Below, one piece after another: positions 26,068 to 35,800 of a stretch of 64,000 bases of DNA. This DNA is from Acidobacteriota bacterium (lineage in GTDB: Bacteria > Actinomycetota > Acidimicrobiia > Spongiisociales > UBA5794): NCBI GenBank assembly GCA_022562055.1, contig JADFQA010000003.1:1-64000 (forward strand). Reading direction: 5' to 3'. Every line of letters begins with the position of its first letter. Position 1 is the first letter of the stretch. The position numbers and the translations under genes are program-made. The notes beneath the pieces are model-generated. The model saw only the letters and a list, made by a program, of their open reading frames with translations. It did no database searches and had not been told where the DNA came from.

Positions 26068-27630
26068 CTACGCGTGTGCCGAACGTTTTGACCTTGCCGT
26101 AACTTCACCGATACCGAGCAACGTTCCAAGACCGACGCCGATGTAAACCGCCGAGCCGACGATGACCGCAGTCGCGGATCCCGACCAGCCACCTAGCGAC
26201 GCGGAAATCATCCGTGCCACGAGCCAGGCGGCGAGGCCTCCGACCACGGTCGGTGGGATGGCGCGGCCCGCGCGGTCGATGACTTTGCCGATGCGGCCAA
26301 CGTGCGCATCATCGGAGTACCACAGATACACCAATGCTGCTGTGTAGATACCGATCGACATCACGGACGCTACTGCAACACCGGCTAGCCCAAACTCAGC
26401 TCGAAACATGACGTAGATCGGGATTGCGATAATCGTTGAGACTGTCCCGACAGCTACCGGGATCCACATCTGTCGTCTTGCGTAGAACGACCGCGTGATG
26501 ATCTGGAGTACGCCCCACATCGGTATCGAAAACGCATAGAAAAACAACGCAGTCCCGGCCGCAACGCTGTCGGATGCGGTGAAATTGCCGCGCTCGAACT
26601 GGGTGCGGATGATCGGCTCCGCCAGCGATACCATGAGTCCCGCAGACAGAATCGATAACACAACAACCCACGACACTGCCTTGTCAACCGTCGCTGCGAG
26701 CGCGCGGCGCTTCCCTTCTGCAAAAAGCCTCGCCAGCATCGGATATGCCGCGACGCTCGCTGCTTGGGCGATCGCACCAACCGGCACGAGCATCGTCCGC
26801 CGGGCGTATTGCAGGTGGGTTTGGGCACCGTCACCGACGAGGTCGCCAAAGGTGCTCATAAAGGTCTCGTCGAGTACAACGATTGACTGCCCGACCATGA
26901 GCGGAACAGCAATCACCGCATACTCACGCAGCACCGGATGGCGCCACGGGAGTGTCCAGTTGAGCTGCATCCCGACGCGCCTGGCGCCCCACCACTGGAG
27001 ACCAAAGTTTCCGACCGCGGCCCCGACCAACGCGCCCCAAATGAAGCCCTCGGGGTCGGCTTCCCCCGTCACAGCCGCGTACAGGACGCCGCCCGAGATA
27101 ATGCTGACGTTGTAGACGATCGGGGCCAGAGACGGAATCGTGAATACGCCCTTTGCGTATTGCACCGCGGAAAACAACGCGCCTGTGACGAAGAAGACCT
27201 GGGCGGGCAGGACGATACGAGTCAACCGGATCGTGTTGTCGATCTGTTCCGGCGTAAATCCTGGGTACAGTGACTCCACGATGGTCGGGGTTGCAAACCA
27301 TCCGAAAACCGTCAGTCCCATGATCGCGATTGCGATCGGGCGCACTATTGCGCTCAGGGCGTCCCATCCTCCCTGTTCGTCATCGTTGGCGAGATAACGG
27401 CTGAATATCGGGATGAACGTGATTGAGAGGAATCCACCGGCGAGCAGGTAGTTCATGAAGTCGGGGATGCGGAACGCGGCAACGTATTGGTCGGTAGCCG
27501 CGGTGGCGCCAAGCAGCTGCGCGAACACTATCTCGCGGACCTGGCCGAGCAGGCGAGAAATGATGATCCCACCAGAAACGACAAGCGCGGCGGTCCCGAG
27601 ACGGTTGGTGGGTTTGAACAGCTTGTTCAC
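26068..27630 (-). CDS. murJ: Lipid II flippase MurJ (MviN)
   Basis: The 520-aa polytopic protein has about 14 hydrophobic segments and the family start ALVVSGGIIISRLLGQVREIVFAQLLG with its conserved Arg, followed by DQYVAAFRIPDFMNYLLAGGFLSITFIPIF. MurJ moves lipid-linked peptidoglycan precursors outward across the membrane. It follows the ABC operon on the same strand after 60 bases. Unlike the large mycobacterial MurJ it has no cytoplasmic pseudokinase extension. Confidence 0.92.
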   Translation of the reverse strand: MNKLFKPTNRLGTAALVVSGGIIISRLLGQVREIVFAQLLGATAATDQYVAAFRIPDFMNYLLAGGFLSITFIPIFSRYLANDDEQGGWDALSAIVRPIAIAIMGLTVFGWFATPTIVESLYPGFTPEQIDNTIRLTRIVLPAQVFFVTGALFSAVQYAKGVFTIPSLAPIVYNVSIISGGVLYAAVTGEADPEGFIWGALVGAAVGNFGLQWWGARRVGMQLNWTLPWRHPVLREYAVIAVPLMVGQSIVVLDETFMSTFGDLVGDGAQTHLQYARRTMLVPVGAIAQAASVAAYPMLARLFAEGKRRALAATVDKAVSWVVVLSILSAGLMVSLAEPIIRTQFERGNFTASDSVAAGTALFFYAFSIPMWGVLQIITRSFYARRQMWIPVAVGTVSTIIAIPIYVMFRAEFGLAGVAVASVMSIGIYTAALVYLWYSDDAHVGRIGKVIDRAGRAIPPTVVGGLAAWLVARMISASLGGWSGSATAVIVGSAVYIGVGLGTLLGIGEVTARSKRSAHA

Positions 27631-27690
27631 GGGCAGAAAGTTAGCGTCTCAAGGAGAGGATGTGGCATCACTCACCGGGGTGGCTGTCGT

Positions 27691-28440
27691 TTATGCGTTG
27701 TCGAGTCGGCTCAGCAAAAGGCCCAGGACAGCGGTCATCACCGCAATCGTGCCTACGACCTGGACAAGTGCGACGCCAATGCTCGGCTCAAGCGATCCGA
27801 TCGCGTCGAGGGCAGTGGTGCCCGTGAAGGAGTCACTCAACAGGTCACTACCTCCGGCAAGCCCGACACGCCATGGCGACGAGGAAGCCAGTGACGGAAT
27901 CGCCCCGATAATCAGATTGTCGATGAGGACGAGATAGGAAAGGGCCGCGATCGTTGCGCGCTTCGTGACGTAACCAAGTGGCGTCACGATTGCGGAATAC
28001 AGGGTCGCTGACAACATGCCGGCCGCGACGAGTCCGATGATCGGGTTGCCGGATCCGCCGTCAACGACGTACGCAACGCTGAGGGCGAACGCACCCGCCG
28101 CAGCAAACGACGAGGCGACTACCGCAGTCGCGGCAATCTTCGCCGCTGCGATCGTGTACCTCGAAACGGGTCGCAACGTTAGGAAGGACAGAGTCTTGTC
28201 CGAGCGCTCGTCACCGAGCGCGGCACTTGCCAAGACAATTGCGGTGATCGGGATGATCAGGCTGAGGAGCGTTCTGATTGCTAGCTCAAGTAGGGCTTGC
28301 TCGGGTCCTTCAAACGAACTTTCGGGTATCAGTGTCTGCAACAGAGAGGGCAACAACGCTATGAGGAGGAAGCCGGCAATACGCTTTTTTGTCAGTAGCT
28401 GGCGGACCGTCACCCGAAAGATTGCGTGTGCAGTCATCAT
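27691..28440 (-). CDS. ABC-2 type transporter permease
   Basis: A 249-aa membrane protein with about six hydrophobic helices and an early RQLLTKKRIAGFLLIALLP segment as in ABC-2 permeases. The ATG at 28440 overlaps the stop of its ATPase (ATGA). It is the last of four coupled ABC genes. The substrate is not evident; export or membrane reorganisation is likely for the family. Confidence 0.8.
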   Translation of the reverse strand: MMTAHAIFRVTVRQLLTKKRIAGFLLIALLPSLLQTLIPESSFEGPEQALLELAIRTLLSLIIPITAIVLASAALGDERSDKTLSFLTLRPVSRYTIAAAKIAATAVVASSFAAAGAFALSVAYVVDGGSGNPIIGLVAAGMLSATLYSAIVTPLGYVTKRATIAALSYLVLIDNLIIGAIPSLASSSPWRVGLAGGSDLLSDSFTGTTALDAIGSLEPSIGVALVQVVGTIAVMTAVLGLLLSRLDNA

Positions 28441-29387
28441 CGTCGGCCCTTTACGAGGTACCGGAATACGCTTTCGAGTGACTCGTCAACCGGCTCGAAA
28501 CGGTGGATACGGGCGCCGATGTCGGATGCGATCCGGGGGAGGGCTCTGCCTACCGAGCTCAGATCTGTGGTCTCGACACGAACGCTTTCCTGGGAAACCG
28601 AGATGCCGGAAACGTCGGCTAACGACAGCAGCGCCGACGCGATCGGACGCGGTGCGTCGGTGTCGATCCTGATTTGGTACGGGATGTCAGACATCGCCGC
28701 CCGAATCGCACCGATATCGCCGGCGGCAGCGAGTTTTCCATCGACCATTGCAATGACTCTCGTCGCAAGCCGTTCTACCTCCTGAAGAACGTGCGACGAG
28801 ATGACGATCGTGTGACCCGCAGCGGCGAGTTCTTTGAACATCGCAATGAGCGATGCGCGTCGAACGGGGTCGGTGCCGTTTAACGGCTCGTCAAGCACCA
28901 GCACCCGCGGGTTGTGTACCAACGCGGCAGCCACTTTGGTGCGTTGTCGCATGCCCTTGGAGTAATCCGAGATCGGGCGGTCGGCGGCGTCGAGCATTTC
29001 GACTCTGTTGAGAGCTTCAACGACCTCCGCGTTGCTGATGGCGGTGCCGATGAGGTCGGCGGCGTATCTGACGAATTGGCGTCCCGTAAGAAACGGGTAC
29101 ACGGAGTCGTCCTCGGGTACGAACGCTAGGTCCTTAAATACGTTGGGCGCCGTCCGTGGATTTTCGCCGAAGACCGACACCGATCCTTGCGACGGCGAGG
29201 TGAGACCCATCATCATGCGTAGGAGGGTTGTTTTACCCGCGCCGTTGGGCCCCAACAAACCGGTGATGCCGGGGCCGAAGGAACATGTGACGTCTGAGAC
29301 CGCCACCTTGTTACCGAACCATTTGGAGACTCCGCGGACCTCGATCGTCGCGTCAGACACGAGGGCCGGGTTTGGTGCTGGTGTCAT
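28437..29387 (-). CDS. ABC transporter ATP-binding protein (second pair)
   Basis: The 316-aa ATPase shows Walker A LLGPNGAGKTT, a signature-like DYSKGMRQRTKVA, Walker B RVLVLDEPLNGTD and a switch His in VISSHVLQEVE. The C-terminal 90 residues form a regulatory region as in DrrA/CcmA-like exporters. I start at ATG 29387, which overlaps the previous stop; the open frame upstream to 29465 lies inside the permease gene. It pairs with the permease at 27691. Confidence 0.9.
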   Translation of the reverse strand: MTPAPNPALVSDATIEVRGVSKWFGNKVAVSDVTCSFGPGITGLLGPNGAGKTTLLRMMMGLTSPSQGSVSVFGENPRTAPNVFKDLAFVPEDDSVYPFLTGRQFVRYAADLIGTAISNAEVVEALNRVEMLDAADRPISDYSKGMRQRTKVAAALVHNPRVLVLDEPLNGTDPVRRASLIAMFKELAAAGHTIVISSHVLQEVERLATRVIAMVDGKLAAAGDIGAIRAAMSDIPYQIRIDTDAPRPIASALLSLADVSGISVSQESVRVETTDLSSVGRALPRIASDIGARIHRFEPVDESLESVFRYLVKGRR

Positions 29388-30265
29388 ATGTCTCTCCGAT
29401 ACCGGAGGTGCACGATGAACCCAACAACGAACGCAAACACGGTCAACGCTGCGGCTGCGCTCCACAAAGGCAGGCCCGCATCGGTGAAAGTGAGGTTGTT
29501 GAGGCCGAACACCCAGTCGCGAACGACCCCGCCTGCGGTTACGACAGCAAAGAGCGGTGCAAGCGAGGAGCCCGGCAGGTCGGACTGGCCGAGACCGATC
29601 GCCAGAGAATCAACCAGTGGCAGCCCGATGATGATGGCGCCTGCCGCAAGCCCCGTTCTTTTCGCATACGCCGACACGAGAAACGCCGGGACCCCGAATG
29701 CGGCGGTGAACCCCAGCGATGCGGCGACGATGCGCAGCAGTTCGCCCGAGTCGGAAACCAACGTCGAGAAGAGCCCGGCCGGCTGAAGCGCCGAAAGACC
29801 GACGTACAGGACGAGTTGGGGGAGCAGGAGAAACATCATCATCAGGATTGCGAGCGACCCCGCGCGGGCGATGAGATAGTCCGCAGCGGAAACCGGTCGT
29901 GACGAGTAGACCGCAAGAACGTTGTCCCGACGGTCAGGAATCATGACGGCGGGTGCGGCGAGGGCAATGAACAGCAGCGAGAGGGAGGCGATAAGGTCGA
30001 AATATGATGCGTGCGAACCGAGCAGGTCTGATGCATCGATGTTCAACTCTGTGTTGAAGACAAATGACATTCCCACAAGGACAATCGCCGGCGTCATCGC
30101 ACCAATGATCAGACCCATCGGCATGAACTTTGCGCGCGCTTTGCGTCCGATCCCCAACGCGCGTTTCATACCGTCTTTCACGATGGCGCGCATTGCGCCG
30201 CTGCGTCCGAGCCGTGGCCCGGTGTGCGGGACATAACCAAGGTCGTAAATCTGCCCCGTGCTCAT
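29384..30265 (-). CDS. ABC transporter permease (first pair)
   Basis: A 293-aa membrane protein with a cytoplasmic N-terminal stretch (YDLGYVPHTGPRLGR) and about six helices. The N-terminal YxGYxxxxGPR-like pattern is seen in ABC-2 permeases next to CcmA-type ATPases. Both ends overlap neighbouring genes by 4 bases, so the ATPase-permease-ATPase-permease series is one tightly coupled operon. The transported substrate is unknown. Confidence 0.8.
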   Translation of the reverse strand: MSTGQIYDLGYVPHTGPRLGRSGAMRAIVKDGMKRALGIGRKARAKFMPMGLIIGAMTPAIVLVGMSFVFNTELNIDASDLLGSHASYFDLIASLSLLFIALAAPAVMIPDRRDNVLAVYSSRPVSAADYLIARAGSLAILMMMFLLLPQLVLYVGLSALQPAGLFSTLVSDSGELLRIVAASLGFTAAFGVPAFLVSAYAKRTGLAAGAIIIGLPLVDSLAIGLGQSDLPGSSLAPLFAVVTAGGVVRDWVFGLNNLTFTDAGLPLWSAAAALTVFAFVVGFIVHLRYRRDI

Positions 30266-31170
30266 GTTCCCTCAGCCTCCAGAAAGAGGTCCTCGAGTGT
30301 CGACCGTTTTGGAGTCAACCTCCGCATTCCCATGTGAGTGTCGGCCAGCACGTCTCTGATTAGGACGTCGACGTCGACGGACGGCGGCGCTTTCACCAGC
30401 AGACTCGCCGTGCCGCGGCCGACGGTTGCCCCGCGCGCCAGCAGCAGGTCGGCTACCGCGTCTGCGTCCCCGAGAACCTCAAGCTCGAGCGTGTCGCGGG
30501 CGACAACGCCTTCGATGGGTCCGTTGCGCAGCAGGGCGCCACCGTCAAGCATGACTACCCACTTGCACGTCCGCTCGATGTCGCTAAGCACATGACTCGA
30601 TACCAACACGTTGATATCGAAATCGTTGAGTCGCGTGATGAGGTCGAGCATTTCGTCACGGCCCTCCGGGTCGAGGCCGGCGGTCGGTTCGTCGAGGAAT
30701 ACCAGGTCGGGATCATGCACGATGGCCTGGGCAAGCATTGCACGCTGTTTCATACCGGTCGAAAAATCTCCGATTGCGCGAAACCGTTCTTCGTGGAGCC
30801 CAACGAGTGTGAGCACGTCCGATGAGCGCTGTTTGGCCGCCTTCCTGGGAATACCGGCGAGCTCGGCGGCGTACACCATGAAATCCGCGGCTGTCTGATC
30901 CAACGGAAGCGTCGTGCCTTCCGCCATGTAACCGACTCGGGCGCGCATTGCGATGAGTTCTCGGGAAACGTCGTGTCCGAGCACTTTTACCGAGCCGGCG
31001 GTGGGGGTCAGAATGCCGAGCAAGATCTTTATCAGCGTGCTCTTGCCGGCGCCGTTCGCGCCAACCAGACCGATGGATCCCATCGGGATGCTGATGTCGA
31101 GGCTGTCGAGAGCTACGACGTTGCCATAGCTGTGGCTCAGGCCGGAAAGCTCGATAAGTGGGTGATCCAT
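30262..31170 (-). CDS. ABC transporter ATP-binding protein (first pair)
   Basis: The 302-aa ATPase has Walker A LVGANGAGKSTLIK, signature FSTGMKQRAMLAQA, Walker B DLVFLDEPTAGLDPEG and switch His in VLVSSHVLSDIE. I start at the ATG at 31170 just before PLIELSGLSHSYG, the usual first strand; a GTG at 31218 would add 16 residues that do not look like family. It is the first gene of the ABC operon and divergent from the membrane protein at 31272. Confidence 0.9.
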   Translation of the reverse strand: MDHPLIELSGLSHSYGNVVALDSLDISIPMGSIGLVGANGAGKSTLIKILLGILTPTAGSVKVLGHDVSRELIAMRARVGYMAEGTTLPLDQTAADFMVYAAELAGIPRKAAKQRSSDVLTLVGLHEERFRAIGDFSTGMKQRAMLAQAIVHDPDLVFLDEPTAGLDPEGRDEMLDLITRLNDFDINVLVSSHVLSDIERTCKWVVMLDGGALLRNGPIEGVVARDTLELEVLGDADAVADLLLARGATVGRGTASLLVKAPPSVDVDVLIRDVLADTHMGMRRLTPKRSTLEDLFLEAEGT

Positions 31171-31271
31171 GAGGGCGTACGTTACCGCGTCGCCGACGAG
31201 GCGGGTATCAGGTATCACCCTGGGATCCGCGAACAGAGGCGACCCTGCTGTCAGCGGGTAGCCTTGCGAGG

Positions 31272-31991
31272 GTGGATACTGCTCTCACAATTCCAGCAGC
31301 TTTGTTGTCGTTCGGTTTTGCAGCACGAATGGTCCGTGATTACCTCGCCAGACCTCGTCCCCATGCCGCAGTGTGGGCCGCGGCGTTTGCGGCGTACGCC
31401 CTTGCGACGGGGTCGCTTGCGTGGGCTACTCTGTTCGGATGGACTCCGGCGGTGTACCGAGTCTTCTATCTCTTCGGTGCCATCGTCAATGTTCCCCTGC
31501 TCGCGGTCGGGTCTGTGTATTTGCTCTTTGGCGAGTCGAAAGGTCGCGCCGCAGCGACAGTTGCTTCGGTTGTCGTGATCCTCGGAGCGTTTGCCGTTTT
31601 GCTCGCCCCTGTCGACACGTCCGGACTCGGCGCCGCGGTCCCTGCCGGATCTGACGTGTATGCGAAGACCTTCACTGCCGGTAACGCCAACCTCCCTTCC
31701 CCACGCATCTTTGCCGGTGTAGCCGGCGGCGTTGCAGCCATTGTTGTCATCGGTCTTGCCGTGTTTTCCGCGGTACGGTGGCGGCGGAGAAACCCCAGAC
31801 TTGCAAAGGGCAACGTCTTGATCGCAGTGGGGACACTGTTCCCGACGCTTGCCGGGTCAATGACCGCGCTCGGCGAAGCGGGCGGTCTTGCCGCGTCGCT
31901 CCTCGCCGGGATCGCAACGTTGTGGTGGGGGTACACGCTTGCATCAACCGCAAGACACAAACCCAACACTGCGTCACCCGAAACGGTTTGA
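31272..31991 (+). CDS. Seven-helix integral membrane protein of unknown function
   Basis: The 239-aa product starts at a GTG and shows about seven hydrophobic segments spaced over its whole length, with basic loops (RMVRDYLARPRPH, RWRRRNPRLAKGN). I do not recognise a family motif. It is divergent from the ABC operon and 75 bases upstream of deoC, so it might share regulation with either, but nothing in the sequence ties it to them. Confidence 0.75.
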   Translation: MDTALTIPAALLSFGFAARMVRDYLARPRPHAAVWAAAFAAYALATGSLAWATLFGWTPAVYRVFYLFGAIVNVPLLAVGSVYLLFGESKGRAAATVASVVVILGAFAVLLAPVDTSGLGAAVPAGSDVYAKTFTAGNANLPSPRIFAGVAGGVAAIVVIGLAVFSAVRWRRRNPRLAKGNVLIAVGTLFPTLAGSMTALGEAGGLAASLLAGIATLWWGYTLASTARHKPNTASPETV

Positions 31992-32066
31992 CGTGCCGCA
32001 CGGGATCCGTACCATTCGTGGCGCGTCAAGAAAGCATTCATAGCTCCGCAACAAGGAGGGGGACGA

Positions 32067-32993
32067 GTGTTGACACAACCAGTTTCTAACCAGTCGCTGC
32101 GCAACCTCGTGCAGTCGGTGCCGAGCGTTGACGATGTCGGCGCAAAAGAACGTGTTGCAGCTCTCGGCCGCCGCTCAATCAAACGCGAGTCCAAACTGTC
32201 GGCGCTCCGGTTGGCCATCTCGATGATGGACCTCACCACGTTGGAGGGGAAGGACACTCCTGGAAAAATTCGGCAACTATGTTCTAAGGGTATACGTCCC
32301 GATCCAGCACGCAACGATCTTCCGACGGTTGCCGCGATTTGTGTCTATCCGGCTCACATAGATACGGCGGTCACCGCTCTTGGAGACAGCGGTGTGCGTG
32401 TTGCAAGCGTTGCGACCTATTTTCCGTCCGGGCAGGTAAGTATCGATGTAAAAGTCAACGACGTGCGCGAGGCGGTCGCGGCGGGCGCCCACGAGATCGA
32501 CATGGTGATCGATCGCGGTGCCTTTCTGAGCGGCGACTACCTCAAAGTGTTCGAAGAGATCCAGGCCGTGCGAGAGGCGTGTGGGGAGTCCCACCTCAAG
32601 GTCATCCTCGAAACCGGGGAACTCGGCACTCTCGACAACGTGCGCAGGGCCTCGGCAATCGCAATGTCTGCCGGTACACACTTCATAAAAACATCGACGG
32701 GTAAGATTTCGCCCGCCGCCACCCTGCCGGTGACACTCGTCATGCTTGAGGCAATCAGAGATCATCACGCGGCAACCGGCGAGATGATCGGTATGAAGCC
32801 GGCGGGCGGGATCCGCACCGCAAAGGACTCGATCAGGTACCTTGTTCTCCTGAGCGAGACACTTGGCGCGCAGTGGATGACAAATGAGTGGTTCAGGTTT
32901 GGCGCGTCGAGTCTGCTCAACGATGTTTTGATGCAAATACGGTGGCTCGAAACGGGCCGCTATCAGTCTCCCGACTACTTCACGAAGGACTGA
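32067..32993 (+). CDS. deoC: Deoxyribose-phosphate aldolase
   Basis: The GTG at 32067 is preceded by AAGGAGGGGG, a strong ribosome-binding site. The 308-aa class I aldolase has the family blocks VCVYPAHIDTAV, ASVATYFPSGQ, EIDMVIDRGAFLSGDY, KVILETGEL, and the Schiff-base Lys in HFIKTSTGK. It splits 2-deoxyribose 5-phosphate to glyceraldehyde 3-phosphate and acetaldehyde. The long form with an N-terminal extension is common in actinobacteria. Two ALDH genes follow at once, which fits oxidation of the acetaldehyde. Confidence 0.93.
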   Translation: MLTQPVSNQSLRNLVQSVPSVDDVGAKERVAALGRRSIKRESKLSALRLAISMMDLTTLEGKDTPGKIRQLCSKGIRPDPARNDLPTVAAICVYPAHIDTAVTALGDSGVRVASVATYFPSGQVSIDVKVNDVREAVAAGAHEIDMVIDRGAFLSGDYLKVFEEIQAVREACGESHLKVILETGELGTLDNVRRASAIAMSAGTHFIKTSTGKISPAATLPVTLVMLEAIRDHHAATGEMIGMKPAGGIRTAKDSIRYLVLLSETLGAQWMTNEWFRFGASSLLNDVLMQIRWLETGRYQSPDYFTKD

Positions 32994-32996
32994 GCG

Positions 32997-34466
32997 ATGA
33001 CGGATCACACGATCGAAAAAGGTGTCGAGTGGGAGTACGCCCCATCGATTCAGTCCTCTGAGATGGTCTCCATTGCCGACAAATACGGACTATTTATAGG
33101 CGGCGACTTTGTTGATCCCTTGGATGGGGAGACGTTCGCCACGATTAACCCGGCGACAGAGGAACACATCGCGACCGTGTCGGCAGCCGGGCCAGCCGAC
33201 ATCGACGCCGCAGTGAAAGCAGCCCGCGGTGCGTACGAGAACGTTTGGGGCCAGATGCGACCTGCCGAGCGAGCGAAGTACCTGTACCGAATCGCACGCC
33301 TCCTCCAGGAGCGAACTCGCGAGTTTGCGGTCCTGGAAACCATTGACGGTGGCAAGCCGATCAAGGAGTCACGCGACGTCGACATTCCACTTGTAGCCGC
33401 CTATTTCTTCTACTACGCAGGGTGGGCCGACAAACTTGAGTATGCATTTGCCGGCATCGACCCCAAGCCATTGGGGGTTGCCGGGCAGATCATTCCGTGG
33501 AACTTTCCGATGATGATGTTGTCGTGGAAGATCGCACCCGCCCTGGCGGCCGGGAACACGGTCGTACTTAAACCTGCCGAAACAACACCGCTCACTGCGC
33601 TGCTGTTTGCCCAGTTGTGTGCCGAGGCCGGATTGCCGGACGGTGTTGTGAACATCGTTACGGGCGACGGTCGGACGGGGGCTGCGATTGTGGAACACCC
33701 TGATATCGACAAGATCGCCTTCACCGGGTCAACCGCCGTCGGCAAGGCGATACGTCGCGCAACGGCAGGGACCGGCAAGAAGCTCTCGTTGGAACTCGGC
33801 GGCAAGGGTGCCCACATCATCTTTGACGACGCACCCATCGATCAAGCAGTCGAAGGTGTCATCAACGGGATCTTCTTCAATCAGGGTCACGTCTGCTGTG
33901 CAGGGTCGCGGTTGTTTGTTCAAGAGAGTATCCGTGACGTATTCCTTGACAAACTTCAAGCGAGGCTTAACACGCTGCGGATCGGTGATCCGCTCGACAA
34001 GAACACCGACGTCGGCGCAATCAACTCCGCCTCTCAACTGGAGAGGATCGAGGTCCTAGTGGAATCGGGCCGTGCGGCTGGTGCAGAGATGTTCCAGTCC
34101 GAATGTGCACTCCCTGACAAGGGGTTCTGGTTTGCACCCACGGTCTTTACGGACGTTTCGCAGAGCCACCGCATTGCTCAAGAAGAGATCTTTGGGCCGG
34201 TCCTTGCAACGATGACGTTCCGCACTCCAGATGAGGCGATCGAGAAGGCAAACAACACGCCGTACGGGCTATCCGCCGGTGTGTGGACCACGAAGGGGTC
34301 GAGAATCTTGTGGATGGCAGACCGGCTCAAGGCTGGCGTCGTGTGGGCTAACACATTTAACAAGTTCGATCCTGCGTCGCCGTTTGGTGGATTCAAGGAA
34401 TCCGGGTTTGGCCGTGAGGGTGGCCGTCACGGTCTCCTCCCGTACCTCGATGGGCCGTGGTCATGA
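32997..34466 (+). CDS. NAD(P)-dependent aldehyde dehydrogenase
   Basis: A full-length 489-aa ALDH with PWNFPMMML, GNTVVLKPAE, the GSTAVGK loop, catalytic Glu in LELGGKGAHI and the catalytic Cys in GHVCCAGSRL, and EEIFGPV near the end. It starts 3 bases after the deoC stop. Its likely substrate in this operon is acetaldehyde from DeoC (inference). The order deoC-ALDH-ALDH is also seen in streptomycetes. Confidence 0.92.
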   Translation: MTDHTIEKGVEWEYAPSIQSSEMVSIADKYGLFIGGDFVDPLDGETFATINPATEEHIATVSAAGPADIDAAVKAARGAYENVWGQMRPAERAKYLYRIARLLQERTREFAVLETIDGGKPIKESRDVDIPLVAAYFFYYAGWADKLEYAFAGIDPKPLGVAGQIIPWNFPMMMLSWKIAPALAAGNTVVLKPAETTPLTALLFAQLCAEAGLPDGVVNIVTGDGRTGAAIVEHPDIDKIAFTGSTAVGKAIRRATAGTGKKLSLELGGKGAHIIFDDAPIDQAVEGVINGIFFNQGHVCCAGSRLFVQESIRDVFLDKLQARLNTLRIGDPLDKNTDVGAINSASQLERIEVLVESGRAAGAEMFQSECALPDKGFWFAPTVFTDVSQSHRIAQEEIFGPVLATMTFRTPDEAIEKANNTPYGLSAGVWTTKGSRILWMADRLKAGVVWANTFNKFDPASPFGGFKESGFGREGGRHGLLPYLDGPWS

Positions 34467-35323
34467 CCAGGGTCGACGTCCGCAAGACCGCCAAGCTGTA
34501 CATCAATGGAGCGTTCGTGCGTTCGGAGTCTGGTCGCGTATATGCAGTTGAGCACGCCGACGGTTCGACCGTCGTTCGTGTGAGTCAGGGTTCGCGCAAG
34601 GACTTGCGAGACGCGGTCCGGGGGTCGCGTGCAGCACAGACCGGTTGGGCTGAGCGCAGTGGGTACAACCGGGGACAAATCATGTACCGCATTGCTGAGA
34701 TCATGGAAGATCGGCGCGACAACTTCATTGATCGGCTTCTCACCGGCGGTTTTACGGCGGAGGCAGCAAATGCTGAGCTTGACGCCTCTATCGACCGGCT
34801 GGTCTGGTACGCAGGTTGGGCGGACAAGTTCACCCAGGTATTTGGCAACATGAACCCGGTAGCGGGACCCTTTTTCAATATCTCCGCCCCCGAACCCACC
34901 GGCGTTGTGGGCCTCCTCTTCGCTCACGAGTCCCCCCTCCTCGGCCTTATCTCACGTTTGTCTCCGATCATTGTGTCCGGCAACACCGTGGTTGTCGTTG
35001 TCGCTGGACCACGGCCGTTGGCGGCGGTCGCGCTTACTGAGGTGCTCGCCACATCTGATGTCCCTCCGGGCGTTGTCAACATCATCACCGGCTTCGCCGA
35101 AGAACTTGGGCCGGTCCTCGCAAAACACATGGATGTCAACGCCATCGACATTGTCGGCACGTCGGACGAGCTGGCCACCTCATTGGTTCGTGACGCAGCC
35201 GAGAACGTAAAACGCGTCACGGTTGCAACTCAGCCGGGCTTCGCCGACGAATCCGCCCAGAGTCCGTACCTGATTGCGAAGTTCGTCGAGACAAAAACGG
35301 TTTGGCATCCCAAGGGCGTCTGA
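34463..35323 (+). CDS. ALDH-superfamily protein without catalytic domain (probable pseudoenzyme partner)
   Basis: The ATG overlaps the previous stop (ATGA). The 286-aa product matches only the NAD-binding half of ALDH proteins (AKLYINGAF, AAQTGWAERSGYNRGQIMYRIAEI, SGNTVVVVVAGPRPLAAVAL, VPPGVVNIITGF). Where active ALDHs continue into ELGGK and the catalytic Cys region, this one ends. Such short ALDH relatives paired with a full ALDH after deoC occur in other actinobacteria, so it may be a stable structural or regulatory partner rather than a broken gene. The frame is intact. Confidence 0.8.
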   Translation: MTRVDVRKTAKLYINGAFVRSESGRVYAVEHADGSTVVRVSQGSRKDLRDAVRGSRAAQTGWAERSGYNRGQIMYRIAEIMEDRRDNFIDRLLTGGFTAEAANAELDASIDRLVWYAGWADKFTQVFGNMNPVAGPFFNISAPEPTGVVGLLFAHESPLLGLISRLSPIIVSGNTVVVVVAGPRPLAAVALTEVLATSDVPPGVVNIITGFAEELGPVLAKHMDVNAIDIVGTSDELATSLVRDAAENVKRVTVATQPGFADESAQSPYLIAKFVETKTVWHPKGV

Positions 35324-35362
35324 TGACACTGAGTATCGATGGTGCAACCCTAAGGTAACGCC

Positions 35363-35800
35363 GTGTTCACTGGACCGTGCAAGCGAAATGACCTCATCCG
35401 GTCAGCCTTACCCGGAGCCTCCAAGCTCGCGGCATTTTCGCTGGTGCTTGCGGCGTGTACTACGGGGGCGGTCACCCCGCCCGCAGAGGTTGACACTTGT
35501 GGTGGGCTCGTGACTATCGGCGTGGATCTTGTCGAAACGTGGGTAGAAGTCGTTGAGACCCTGCCGGTCGACGTCATGGTCGGAGACGCCACCCCACCAC
35601 AGATCGTGGTTGATCTCGGTGCTACCGGTGAGCAGCTTGATGAGCGCGCGCAGGCGCTCGGATGTGATCTTGCAGAACTCAATACCGCAATCAGCGAGGC
35701 GACCGCCGATCTGGTGACCGATGACCCGGCCGCCGACCTAGTGCTCAAGGTCGTTCGTGAGGGTGCGCTGGTGAACTCTATCCAGGCGGTGGAGAGCTAA
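35363..35800 (+). CDS. Small putative lipoprotein of unknown function
   Basis: The 145-aa product begins with a basic then hydrophobic leader ending in a lipobox (LVLAAC). The mature part is acidic and has two Cys (DTCGGL and LGCDL) that could pair. A GTG start at 35363 follows AAGG. I recognise no family. Its 3' end overlaps that of the convergent pgl gene by 23 bases. Confidence 0.7.
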   Translation: MFTGPCKRNDLIRSALPGASKLAAFSLVLAACTTGAVTPPAEVDTCGGLVTIGVDLVETWVEVVETLPVDVMVGDATPPQIVVDLGATGEQLDERAQALGCDLAELNTAISEATADLVTDDPAADLVLKVVREGALVNSIQAVES

